From Deltaproteobacteria bacterium (GTDB lineage: Bacteria; Desulfobacterota; Dissulfuribacteria; Dissulfuribacterales; QOAL01): 6,030 nucleotides of DNA. The notes beneath the pieces were generated by a model. The model did no database searches. It was not told the origin of the DNA and worked only from the letters and a program-made list of their open reading frames with translations. Positions within the stretch are counted from its first letter, which is position 1, and the number at the start of each line of letters is the position of its first letter. Below, piece after piece: positions 1 to 5,426 of the stretch. Made by a program: the position numbers and the translations under genes. The DNA is taken from positions 1 to 6,030 of the forward strand of contig JAMOUE010000380.1 in assembly GCA_027068235.1 (NCBI GenBank), given 5' to 3'.

Positions 1-124
1 ACTCAACACCTTGGCAGGCCTTTTTAAGTTTGTCAGGATCTGTAGAATTAAGACCTTTAACTCCATTTGATGCTCCAAGCTGTTGCACTGCATTTGTTAC
101 TGCAACCTGACTATCTATCTTCAT
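1..124 (-). CDS. flgJ: FlgJ-type rod-binding protein, N-terminal part (runs off the left edge)
   Basis: Only the first 41 codons are in the window, starting at the ATG at 122-124. They read MKIDSQVAVTNAVQQLG near the start and end in KLKKACQGVE, which matches the beginning of the rod-binding domain of FlgJ (family members typically have L..A..FE.-type residues here). FlgJ binds the rod in the periplasm during its assembly; in some bacteria a C-terminal muramidase domain opens the peptidoglycan, but that part lies outside the window. The gene follows flgI by 10 nt. Its Shine-Dalgarno AAGGTGA overlaps the flgI stop codon, with 6 nt between GGTG and the ATG, so translation is probably coupled. 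A GTG directly before the ATG is a possible but worse-spaced start. The identity rests on this short piece plus its position at the end of an flgFGAHI operon. Confidence 0.85.
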   Translation of the reverse strand, partial: MKIDSQVAVTNAVQQLGASNGVKGLNSTDPDKLKKACQGVE

Positions 125-134
125 CACTTTCACC

Positions 135-1277
135 TTAAATCACCTGCAAATCTGCCTGCAGGGCCCCTGCTGCTTTTATCGAATGCATTATTGCTATAAG
201 ATCCCTGGGTGTTACACCCACGGCATTTAGGGCTGAAACCAACTCTCCAATGGTTGAACCTTGCTTCAGCACCACAAGCTTTCCGCCACTCTCATTCACC
301 TTCAGCTCTGTATCAGGGGTAACAGCCGTCTGGCCTTGTGGTGAAAATGGAGCAGGCTGAGAAACCTGTGGGGATTCCTTTATCTGGATACTGAGATTAC
401 CGTGGGCAATGGCCACTGTGGAAATTCGCACATCTTTACCCATTACAACCGTTCCTGTCCTTTCATCCAAAATAACCTTTGCCTTGGTGTCTGGGCTTAT
501 CTCCACATTCTCAATGGTGGCCATGAGGGATATGGGAGAATCTTCAAATTCTGGAGGCACCCTTACCGATATGGTTTCCGCATCTATTGCCTTTGCAAAT
601 GGTGCCCCAAGTGCATCATTTATGGCATCAACTGCCCGTTCCACTGTTGTAAAATCTGGCCTGAAAAGATTTATCTTAAGCTCCTTCTTGGCCAAAAGGT
701 CTACAGGTATCTCCCGCTCCACAGTAGCTCCATTTGGAATCCTCCCTGCAGTAGGATGATTCTTTTGGGCTCCGGCCCCTGCCCCTCCTGCAGCATATCC
801 TCCAACACTTATTGGCCCTTGAGCAAGTGCATACACCTTGCCATCAATACCCTTTAGAGGCGTAAGGATAAGAGTGCCTCCCAAAAGGCTTTTTGCATCA
901 CCAAGAGATGAGACAACTACATCGATCTTCTGGCCTACTTTTGCAAGGGGAGGCATCTTGGCTGTAACAAGCACAGCGGCCACATTCTTTACCTTTACCT
1001 GGTTGGGATCTATGCTGATGATTCCCATGCGTTCCATAATGTTTCTGATGGACTTGATGGTAAACTTGACCTGGGTGCCATCCCCTGTGCCAGCAAGACC
1101 AACAACCAGGCCATAACCAACAAGTTGATTTTCCCTAAGCCCCTGAACAAAGGCCATATCTTTAAGCCTTGCCCCATAACCAAAGCCTGGCACAAACAAA
1201 TAGGCTGCAAGGAATAATAGGATGATTTTTCCTAATGGATTTGTTCGTTTATTTTCTCTCAAGTTTAGATTTTTCAT
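135..1277 (-). CDS. flgI: Flagellar P-ring protein FlgI
   Basis: FlgI forms the P ring around the flagellar rod in the peptidoglycan layer. The 380 residues are close to the usual length for the family (about 350-380). Residues 17-34 form a hydrophobic signal peptide, with cleavage likely near residue 36, just before the family's mature start (here RLKDMAFVQG). The FlgI hallmark NQLVGYGLVVGLAGTGD lies at about 50-66, and NHPTAGRIPNGATVERE at about 173-189; the C-terminal ~80 residues (GSTIGELVSALNAVGVTPRD) are also typical. An in-frame TGA at 1284-1286 rules out a start further upstream than the ATG at 1275-1277. Unlike its neighbours it has no clear Shine-Dalgarno (upstream AAGCTGAATTTAT). 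It is the fifth gene of the operon, 87 nt after flgH, and is immediately followed by flgJ. Confidence 0.97.
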   Translation of the reverse strand: MKNLNLRENKRTNPLGKIILLFLAAYLFVPGFGYGARLKDMAFVQGLRENQLVGYGLVVGLAGTGDGTQVKFTIKSIRNIMERMGIISIDPNQVKVKNVAAVLVTAKMPPLAKVGQKIDVVVSSLGDAKSLLGGTLILTPLKGIDGKVYALAQGPISVGGYAAGGAGAGAQKNHPTAGRIPNGATVEREIPVDLLAKKELKINLFRPDFTTVERAVDAINDALGAPFAKAIDAETISVRVPPEFEDSPISLMATIENVEISPDTKAKVILDERTGTVVMGKDVRISTVAIAHGNLSIQIKESPQVSQPAPFSPQGQTAVTPDTELKVNESGGKLVVLKQGSTIGELVSALNAVGVTPRDLIAIMHSIKAAGALQADLQVI

Positions 1278-1364
1278 ATAAATTCAGCTTGTTAGCATTA
1301 GAGCTTATGTCTTCAAACCACCATTTGCCCCTTTTCCCATTATTTACGCAACATCCATACCCTT
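1278..1364 (-). other. flgH-flgI spacer, unusually long for this operon
   Basis: This 87-nt gap is at least twice as long as any other spacer in the operon. On the coding strand it holds a purine-rich stretch (GGGAAAAGGGG) and several ATG triplets opening very short frames: MDVA, an 11-residue MGKGANGGLKT, and ATG-CTA-ACA-AGC-TGA, which ends 6 nt before the flgI ATG. None has a good ribosome-binding site. I see no convincing hairpin terminator and no promoter. The gap may be a leader that sets FlgI translation relative to FlgH, or just unconserved sequence. Confidence 0.4.
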
Positions 1365-2075
1365 TTAAAAAGGCGCAATTATCCCTATAAGCCTGCCAAG
1401 CCAACCTGGATGCTGCATTTCGCTCAAATACCCGCCACCGGTGTACATTATGCGGGCATCTGCGATCTTTGTGGATGAGACTTCGTTGTTGTGGTCTATA
1501 TCTGCAGGACGTACAATGCCAGTAAGTATCATATACTGGGTCTCATTATTGATGGTAATCTCACGGCTTCCCCTGATAAAAAGGTTGCCGCCCGGCAATT
1601 TTTTCACCACCCTCACAGAGATGGTGCCTGCCAGTTTGGTATCGCCAGAAGTCTGCCCCTGACTATCGAACTTGTTTTCCCCCATTCCTCCAATGGCCTT
1701 TGTTGCATCAACCTTTTGGTTGGGATAATGAGGTCCCACCTTTTTGTTGAATTCCAGGCCTAAGATACCGGTCAAGCCAACATTCACAGATGTCTTTTTA
1801 TCGGTCTTTGTCTTTACATCTTTTGATCCTCTAAGATTTTCTTCTATCTTGACGGTAAGTATGTCACCAACCTTCCTTGCCCGGAAATCAGCAACAAGGC
1901 TGCTATCAATGTCAGGATCAAACAATGACCCCTCTTTGGGCTGTGAGGGGACTATAGGCAATGGGGCATAAGAGGTATCGTAATTCTTGTTTATTACAGG
2001 CGGCTGATTTACTGCACATCCACTTAAAATCGCCAAAATAACGGCTATAATGACCAAACGAATTGACTTCTTCAC
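1365..2075 (-). CDS. flgH: Flagellar L-ring lipoprotein FlgH
   Basis: FlgH forms the L ring in the outer membrane, acting with the P ring as the bushing for the rotating rod. The 236 residues fit the family (about 220-240). Residues 1-20 are a lipoprotein signal ending in the lipobox L-S-G-C, with Cys20 as the lipidated residue. The FlgH core follows: GSLFDPDIDSSLVADFRARKVGDILTVKIEE (in the 48-80 region), SGDTKLAGTISVRVVKKLPGGNL, then ITINNETQYMILTGIVRP and the STKIADARIMYTGGGYLS segment near the C-terminus. The start codon is GTG at 2073-2075, supported by a strong Shine-Dalgarno TAAGGAGG 7 nt upstream. It begins 12 nt after flgA stops, and the flgA stop codon is part of the ribosome-binding site. 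Confidence 0.97.
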   Translation of the reverse strand: MKKSIRLVIIAVILAILSGCAVNQPPVINKNYDTSYAPLPIVPSQPKEGSLFDPDIDSSLVADFRARKVGDILTVKIEENLRGSKDVKTKTDKKTSVNVGLTGILGLEFNKKVGPHYPNQKVDATKAIGGMGENKFDSQGQTSGDTKLAGTISVRVVKKLPGGNLFIRGSREITINNETQYMILTGIVRPADIDHNNEVSSTKIADARIMYTGGGYLSEMQHPGWLGRLIGIIAPF

Positions 2076-2082
2076 GGTATTT

Positions 2083-2090
2083 CCTCCTTA
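2083..2090 (-). promoter_or_regulatory. flgH ribosome-binding site overlapping the flgA stop codon
   Basis: The string TAAGGAGG contains both the TAA stop of flgA and a full-strength Shine-Dalgarno for flgH, followed by 7 nt and then GTG. A ribosome finishing flgA would be sitting on the flgH binding site. This suggests coupled translation and settles GTG as the flgH start. Confidence 0.8.
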
Positions 2091-2834
2091 AAACCTGACC
2101 AAAACCGTGTTTTCATCCTTGACTCGTGCAATAATCACCTTTTTTGAATCAAGGTTTCTAACCCTTACAAAGTCACCTTCTGCACCCTTTTGCTCAACGA
2201 TTCCTGGTACTGTTATGCGAAGACACGGAGAAGAGGCAACAATAAGCACCCTGCTTCCCCTTTTAACAACCATTGGTTTTGCTACATCGTTTGCAAAAAT
2301 TATCTTGCCAGGCCGGATACTCCTTTTTGCTGCAAGGCCTACAACTTGTTCGGGAGAATCAAAGAATCTGCCTCTCAATTTACTTAAAGGCATCCTAACG
2401 TAACTAAGGTCGCTGGAGCTGATAACCTGCCCCCTTACAAGGCCAGCTGGAGCACTAAGCACATCTTTAAAAACCTCTAAGTAAGCGCATACCCTGGCCT
2501 TTCTAACAGGCTTACCATCCACCAAAATCGAAACCATCTGAGAAATGCGCCCTATTCGTCCCCGCAGACTCTGCTGAGAAAATTCAAAGGTCACGTCTCC
2601 CTCTGGAACCCATATCTTTTTGGGAAGTACTTTTAGAGATGAGATCTCAACCTCTGCGTCATCCCACTGGATAGATCCCTCAAGTTGGGTTACAAAAAGC
2701 TCCTTTAGCTTTTCAATATCCACCAGTTGTGCCCCAGAGCTTGCATTAGACACTCCAGGCCAAAGACAGATACATAGCAAAACTATCATGAACCCTTTCA
2801 AGGCCGTGTTTATTATAGAGAACCCGTCTTTCAT
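2088..2834 (-). CDS. flgA: Flagellar P-ring assembly chaperone FlgA
   Basis: FlgA is a periplasmic chaperone needed for FlgI to assemble into the P ring. I choose the ATG at 2832-2834 (248 residues) because GGAGG at 2845-2849 is 10 nt from it, but only 1 nt from the upstream in-frame ATG at 2843, too close to serve that start. Residues about 12-31 form a signal peptide, with cleavage probable after Ser-Asn-Ala31. A poorly conserved N-terminal region leads to a SAF-type domain at about 126-186 (APAGLVRGQVISSSDL ... SIRPGKIIFANDV), which is the diagnostic part. The C-terminal beta-rich segment at about 188-248 (VVKRGSRVLIVASS ... GDFVRVRNLDSKKVI) completes the FlgA fold. It sits between flgG and flgH, next to its client operon genes; in enteric bacteria flgA is transcribed separately. 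Confidence 0.93.
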   Translation of the reverse strand: MKDGFSIINTALKGFMIVLLCICLWPGVSNASSGAQLVDIEKLKELFVTQLEGSIQWDDAEVEISSLKVLPKKIWVPEGDVTFEFSQQSLRGRIGRISQMVSILVDGKPVRKARVCAYLEVFKDVLSAPAGLVRGQVISSSDLSYVRMPLSKLRGRFFDSPEQVVGLAAKRSIRPGKIIFANDVAKPMVVKRGSRVLIVASSPCLRITVPGIVEQKGAEGDFVRVRNLDSKKVIIARVKDENTVLVRF

Positions 2835-2844
2835 AAAAACCATG

Positions 2845-2849
2845 CCTCC
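2845..2849 (-). promoter_or_regulatory. flgA ribosome-binding site that decides the start
   Basis: GGAGG is 1 nt before the first in-frame ATG (2841-2843) and 10 nt before the second (2832-2834). The second spacing is usable and the first is not, so the annotated flgA start should be the second ATG. Confidence 0.65.
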
Positions 2850-2869
2850 GCTATCAGATTACTTTTAGA

Positions 2870-3649
2870 TTATCTTTTGAGATTGTTTGCGATACTCATC
2901 ATCTCATCTGCTGTCTGGACAGCCTTTGAATTAAGCTCGTAGGCCCTTTGCGTTACGATCATGTCCACCATCTCCAAAACGACATCCACATTTGACTGTT
3001 CGAGAAAACCCTGGGCAATGGTTCCAAAACTGTCTGTTCCAGGATTGCCCTCAATAGGATCGCCAGATGCCTCGCTCTGCCTATAAAGATTACGGCCTAT
3101 GCTTATAAGGCCAGAGGGATTTGGGAAATCAGTTATGGTAAGCTGTGCCTGAGCCAAAGGGTTACCACCCTGATCAGAGGCTGTAATAACTCCATAGGGA
3201 TCAATATTTATTGTTATGGTGCCCTGAGGCACTGCAAATTCAGGCTGCAACCGATAGCCCTCAGGAGTTACGATGTAACCGTCACGATCTAGCTTGAAGG
3301 CGCCGGCCCTTGTGTACACCTCTTCACCATTGGCCACAATCTTGAAAAATCCCCTGCCCTCAATGGCCCAGTCCAGGTTATTTCCTGTGTTTTCATAATC
3401 TCCCTGGGTAAAGATCTTTTGTACGGCAGCAGGCCTTGACCCAAGGCCTATCTGCATGCCAGTGGGCATCTGCGTCCCATCTCCATTTTCCGTTCCAGGC
3501 ATCTTTAAGGTCTGATAGATAAGATCCTCAAAGTCAGCCCTACTTCTTTTGAATGCTGTAGTTTTGCTATTTGCAAGGTTATTAGAAATCACGTCCAGAT
3601 TAAGCTGCATACTGTTCATGCCAGATGCGCCAGTCCATAATGCTCTCAT
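2870..3649 (-). CDS. flgG: Flagellar distal rod protein FlgG
   Basis: FlgG forms the distal part of the flagellar rod, crossing the periplasm between the proximal rod and the hook. The 259 residues match the family (about 260). The N-terminus MRALWTGASGM and the rod signature SNNLANSKTTAFKRS at about 22-36 are typical, followed by the FlgG-specific stretch DFEDLIYQ and a loop rich in Gly/Thr before DWAIEGRGFF near 93-102. The C-terminal helix includes SNVDVVLEMVDMIVTQRAYELNSKAVQTADEMM, the coiled-coil part of axial proteins. The ATG at 3647-3649 follows GGGAGGA with 9 nt spacing. The gap to flgF is 18 nt. As is usual for axial proteins, there is no cleavable signal peptide: they leave through the flagellar export apparatus. 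Confidence 0.97.
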   Translation of the reverse strand: MRALWTGASGMNSMQLNLDVISNNLANSKTTAFKRSRADFEDLIYQTLKMPGTENGDGTQMPTGMQIGLGSRPAAVQKIFTQGDYENTGNNLDWAIEGRGFFKIVANGEEVYTRAGAFKLDRDGYIVTPEGYRLQPEFAVPQGTITINIDPYGVITASDQGGNPLAQAQLTITDFPNPSGLISIGRNLYRQSEASGDPIEGNPGTDSFGTIAQGFLEQSNVDVVLEMVDMIVTQRAYELNSKAVQTADEMMSIANNLKR

Positions 3650-3667
3650 ATCTTCTTATCCTCCCTT

Positions 3668-4420
3668 TTATCCTACCCGTCCGATGTTGTTTGCAGCCTT
3701 ATCATCAAGCTGGTCTATGGCCTGCAGACTCTTTTGCTGGGCCTCGTAACCACGGTTTAAATCAATAAGATGAACCATCTCCATCATGGCGTTAACATTG
3801 GAGTTTTCAATGTATCCCTGTTTCACAAGGGAATCTGATGGCGTTGGAGTTCCTGCCTTATTCGTGGCAGAAAAATAGTTGTCCCCAAGCCTCTTCAGCT
3901 TTTGCGGATCATCAAATGTCACAACATCTATACGGGAGCTTATGGTCTCATCCACAAAGAAGTTGCCATCTTCGCTCAACCACACACCTTGACCTGTGGT
4001 ATCTTCAAGCGTTATTGGCGCTCCATCTCCAAGAACAGGATAACCTTCCTTGGTAACTAGTTGATATTTTTCATTAAGAGTAAAGTTTCCAGCTCTGGTA
4101 TAAATAGGCCCATTCGGTCCCTGGACAACAAAGAAACCCGGCCCATCAATAGCCATATCATAAGGGTTGTCAGATTTTTGCAGGCTTCCGGCGGAAAAAT
4201 CTGCCCACCCCTGTTCCCCCTTTGCAGTCCTGATGTCGCCATCCTGCTCTCTCAGCAGGTATTCATGAAAGGTGATGCCTTGGGCCTTAAAACCTGTGGT
4301 ATTGGTATTGGCAAGGTTATTAGAAGTCACTTCCAGCTTGCGCTCTAACATTATAGCGCCTTCCAAGGCTTCCATTGCACCAAGCCGAGAATAGGGATGC
4401 AGTCCTGTATAAATGTCCAT
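3668..4420 (-). CDS. flgF: Flagellar rod / basal-body protein FlgF
   Basis: FlgF is a rod protein acting next to FlgG. The N-terminal rod signature SNNLANTNTTGFKAQ is at residues 33-47, DMAIDGPGFF at 88-97, and the C-terminal axial segment with SNVNAMMEMVHLIDLNRGYEAQQK follows from about 200. It is shorter and more divergent than FlgG and comes first in the operon, which separates the two paralogues. The frame extends upstream to a TTG (4450) and an ATG (4444), but the ATG at 4418-4420 (250 residues, MDIYTGLHPYS) has AGGAGG 7 nt before it, and the upstream candidates fall inside a sigma-54 promoter. The remaining family uncertainty is only between FlgF and a FlgG paralogue. Confidence 0.95.
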   Translation of the reverse strand: MDIYTGLHPYSRLGAMEALEGAIMLERKLEVTSNNLANTNTTGFKAQGITFHEYLLREQDGDIRTAKGEQGWADFSAGSLQKSDNPYDMAIDGPGFFVVQGPNGPIYTRAGNFTLNEKYQLVTKEGYPVLGDGAPITLEDTTGQGVWLSEDGNFFVDETISSRIDVVTFDDPQKLKRLGDNYFSATNKAGTPTPSDSLVKQGYIENSNVNAMMEMVHLIDLNRGYEAQQKSLQAIDQLDDKAANNIGRVG

Positions 4421-4427
4421 AATAACG

Positions 4428-4433
4428 CCTCCT
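4428..4433 (-). promoter_or_regulatory. flgF ribosome-binding site
   Basis: AGGAGG lies 7 nt before the ATG at 4418-4420. The predicted transcription start is only 1-3 nt upstream of this motif, so nearly the whole 5' leader is ribosome-binding site. Confidence 0.85.
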
Positions 4434-4445
4434 GAAAGAGGCATT

Positions 4446-4461
4446 TGCAAAGGGCGTGCCT
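4446..4461 (-). promoter_or_regulatory. Sigma-54 (-24/-12) promoter of the flgF operon
   Basis: On the minus strand the sequence reads AGGCACGCCCTTTGCA. It matches the RpoN consensus TGGCACG-N4-TTGCA at every specified position except the first base, with the invariant GG (4460-4459) and GC (4448-4447) at the required spacing. Transcription should begin about 12 nt after the GC, near 4434-4436, giving a leader of about 15 nt. Sigma-54 control of flgF-containing rod and ring operons through an FlrC/FleQ-type activator is established in several flagellated Gram-negatives. It implies an activator protein and an enhancer-like binding site nearby, neither of which I can identify here. Confidence 0.85.
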
Positions 4462-4500
4462 TAAAGCAAACAACCCACTAGCCCATCTCCTACAATCAGT

Positions 4501-4607
4501 CCCTCCATACTGGAGCATTTTTTCTCACCACAGGCACTCAATTGGATTGAAGCGGCCCTTGCCACACCAGTTGTTTTATGGGCTGGCAATCCCTTAGAAG
4601 TAGAAGC
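4501..4607 (+). pseudogene. copA: Relic of a CopA/SilP-type Cu/Ag P1B-ATPase (internal fragment, frameshifted)
   Basis: Read from 4501, the plus strand gives PSILEHFFSPQAL and then NWIEAALATPVVLWAG. The latter is the well-known segment of heavy-metal P1B ATPases that normally continues WPFFxRGWxSL into the next membrane helix. Here the frame goes astray after WAG, but the next frame gives GWQSLRSRS at 4581-4607, the expected continuation. The two pieces share the bases GGCTGGC at 4581-4587. A deletion between two GGCTGG copies would remove about 25 nt and shift the frame, exactly as observed. No start codon, metal-binding N-terminus, DKTG phosphorylation site or ATP-binding domain is present, and both frames soon stop (4648-4650 and 4659-4661). 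This is a dead fragment of roughly 35 codons, not a gene. Confidence 0.75.
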
Positions 4608-4746
4608 AAAGATAGACCCCAAGAAGCCTTTCATCTTTCAGAGCAGTTAAGGATGTCTTAAACACAGACAGGGCCACCTGAATCAAATCCGGCGGCCTTT
4701 TATTTTTGCTTAGCATAACTTTTACTGTGCCACATTCCATCAGGCT

Positions 4747-4959
4747 GGGCGCAGGTAGCAGTAAGGGTGAAAGGGCTTTTCTAAACCATTGGAACGAGCC
4801 TGTTACAGATTCTTAGGCGAAGCGGAGCGGCCGAAACCTCCATTTAGCGAGTGTATGCAAGCGGCTTTGGAGCGTTTCAGCAGAGTAAGCCTTAGAAGCT
4901 GTTAGGGCGAAATTCCGGTTTGAAAAGTCATTTCACCCTACAGCCATATTGCTGCACCC
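4747..4959. repeat. Long imperfect inverted repeat (MITE-like element or structured RNA)
   Basis: The two arms pair in order over about 90 nt each. GGG/GCAG (4747-4754) pairs with CTGC/CCC (4952-4959), and GGGTGAAA (4765-4772) pairs perfectly with TTTCACCC (4931-4938). CTTTT (4776-4780) pairs with AAAAG (4923-4927), AAACC (4783-4787) with GGTTT (4917-4921), and GGAA (4791-4794) with TTCC (4913-4916). The 16-mers at 4803-4818 and 4889-4904 pair at 13 of 16 positions, and GAAACCTCCA (4833-4842) pairs with 4868-4878 with one bulge. The centre is a loop of about 25 nt. There is no room for a transposase. Candidates are a miniature inverted-repeat transposable element, an intergenic palindromic repeat family, or a structured non-coding RNA. 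The outer boundaries are approximate and I see no clear target-site duplication. Confidence 0.75.
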
Positions 4960-5164
4960 TTAAAGAATCTCCTGAAAAAGCCAACTTCTCCGCCCTCAAC
5001 AGTTCCAGTATCAGGCTAATATTTCAAATGATTCTCCCCCCAAAACAACTACAAAAAATTTCTGTTTCTCAAACCTCGTTATGCCTTACCAAAAGAGCTG
5101 GCTTCATCATATGCAATGCGTATATTCATAACAGAAAAACAATTCCCTTTAGACATAAGAACCA

Positions 5165-5341
5165 ATGAAAGACAAGGACCTAAAACAGATAAGGCAAAAA
5201 CTTGGCTTTAACACGAAAGAGATGAGTGAGATACTGGGCACTCCCTATCGCACATATCAGGACTGGGAACTTGGCAATGGGCGCATTCCTGGAATTTGCG
5301 AGGTAGCCATAGAGTGCCTGCTCACATGCAAAAAGGCATAA
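5165..5341 (+). CDS. Small helix-turn-helix DNA-binding protein (58 aa)
   Basis: The 58 residues are almost entirely one helix-turn-helix of the Xre/Cro-like type. Helix one is about KDLKQIRQKLG (4-14), helix two NTKEMSEILG (16-25) with the usual pattern of a hydrophobic residue before the turn, and the recognition helix is PYRTYQDWELGNGRIP (27-42). The YxxxQxWExG signature is typical of short YiaG/MqsA-like or phage-type regulators. ATG at 5165 is the first possible start: an in-frame TAA lies three codons upstream. The Shine-Dalgarno is poor (only AAGAA just upstream), unlike the flagellar genes. It has no toxin partner or phage gene beside it, and converges with the membrane-protein gene. 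Its target is unknown; a role in flagellar control is possible but unsupported. Confidence 0.75.
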   Translation: MKDKDLKQIRQKLGFNTKEMSEILGTPYRTYQDWELGNGRIPGICEVAIECLLTCKKA

Positions 5342-5426
5342 AGGCCAGAAGGAAAAAGGGAAAGAAAAAATTTTTAAAGATTGAGAATGGTTGAATTATT
5401 GTGTGGTGAAAACCTGAATAAGCCTG
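5342..5426. other. Convergent 3' gap between the HTH gene and the membrane-protein gene
   Basis: The two genes end facing each other here. The gap is A-rich on the plus strand (an AAAAAATTTTT palindrome sits at about 5366-5376, and a GGAAAAAGGGAAAG run precedes it). I find no GC-rich stem followed by a T-run on either strand, so I cannot assign an intrinsic terminator to either gene. Confidence 0.4.

Larger units (their letters stand above)
4421..5164. other. Intergenic region of 744 nt without an intact gene
   Basis: This stretch separates flgF from the small HTH gene. Contents from left to right: the flgF ribosome-binding site and sigma-54 promoter (to 4461); a decayed Cu/Ag P1B ATPase fragment on the plus strand (core 4501-4607); 4608-4746 with nothing recognised beyond unsupported short frames; a long inverted repeat (4747-4959); and 4960-5164, where I see no gene, terminator or clear promoter. 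It reads as accumulated debris rather than a functional gene array. Confidence 0.6.

Noticed and set aside
402..857. Long plus-strand frames antisense to flgI, and similar ones opposite flgH, flgA, flgG and flgF
   Set aside because: They lie opposite confidently identified genes, have no ribosome-binding sites and match no known family; they are shadows of the coding strand.
4503..4523. Dyad CTCCA-TAC-TGGAG followed by TTTTTT, resembling a plus-strand terminator or an activator site about 74 nt upstream of the flgF transcript start
   Set aside because: The stem is only 5 bp and the bases are explained as codons of the ATPase relic (PSILEHFF), so it is probably chance. No plus-strand gene upstream needs a terminator.
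4532..4548. Second sigma-54-like string GGCACTCAATTGGATTG on the plus strand
   Set aside because: It lacks the GC at the -12 position at the required distance, and no gene follows on that strand.
4461..4634. Minus-strand frame of 57 codons starting MKGFLGSIFAS and ending right beside the sigma-54 promoter
   Set aside because: It is antisense to the P1B-ATPase relic, has no good ribosome-binding site, and its openness is explained by the former coding sequence on the other strand.
4594..4740. Minus-strand frame of 48 codons (MECGTVKVMLSKNK...)
   Set aside because: It has a plausible-looking composition but no Shine-Dalgarno and no recognisable family, and it overlaps the previous frame. Not enough to call a gene; a blastp hit in several genomes would change this.
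4938..5015. Short minus-strand frame reading PDTGTVEGGEVGFFRRFF...
   Set aside because: It resembles the tail of a protein but is only 25 codons between two stops, has no start codon and matches no family I can name.
5114..5130. Sigma-54-like GGCTTCATCATATGC upstream of the HTH gene (about 5102-5116) and a TATATT -10-like hexamer (about 5120-5125)
   Set aside because: The GG-GC spacing is one base too long, and the TATATT has no acceptable -35 partner, so no promoter is called.
4920..5168. Plus-strand frame of 82 codons from a TTG, whose TGA overlaps the ATG of the HTH gene (ATGA)
   Set aside because: The start lies inside the inverted repeat with no ribosome-binding site, the composition looks non-coding and no domain is visible. 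The ATGA overlap alone is weak evidence of an operon partner.
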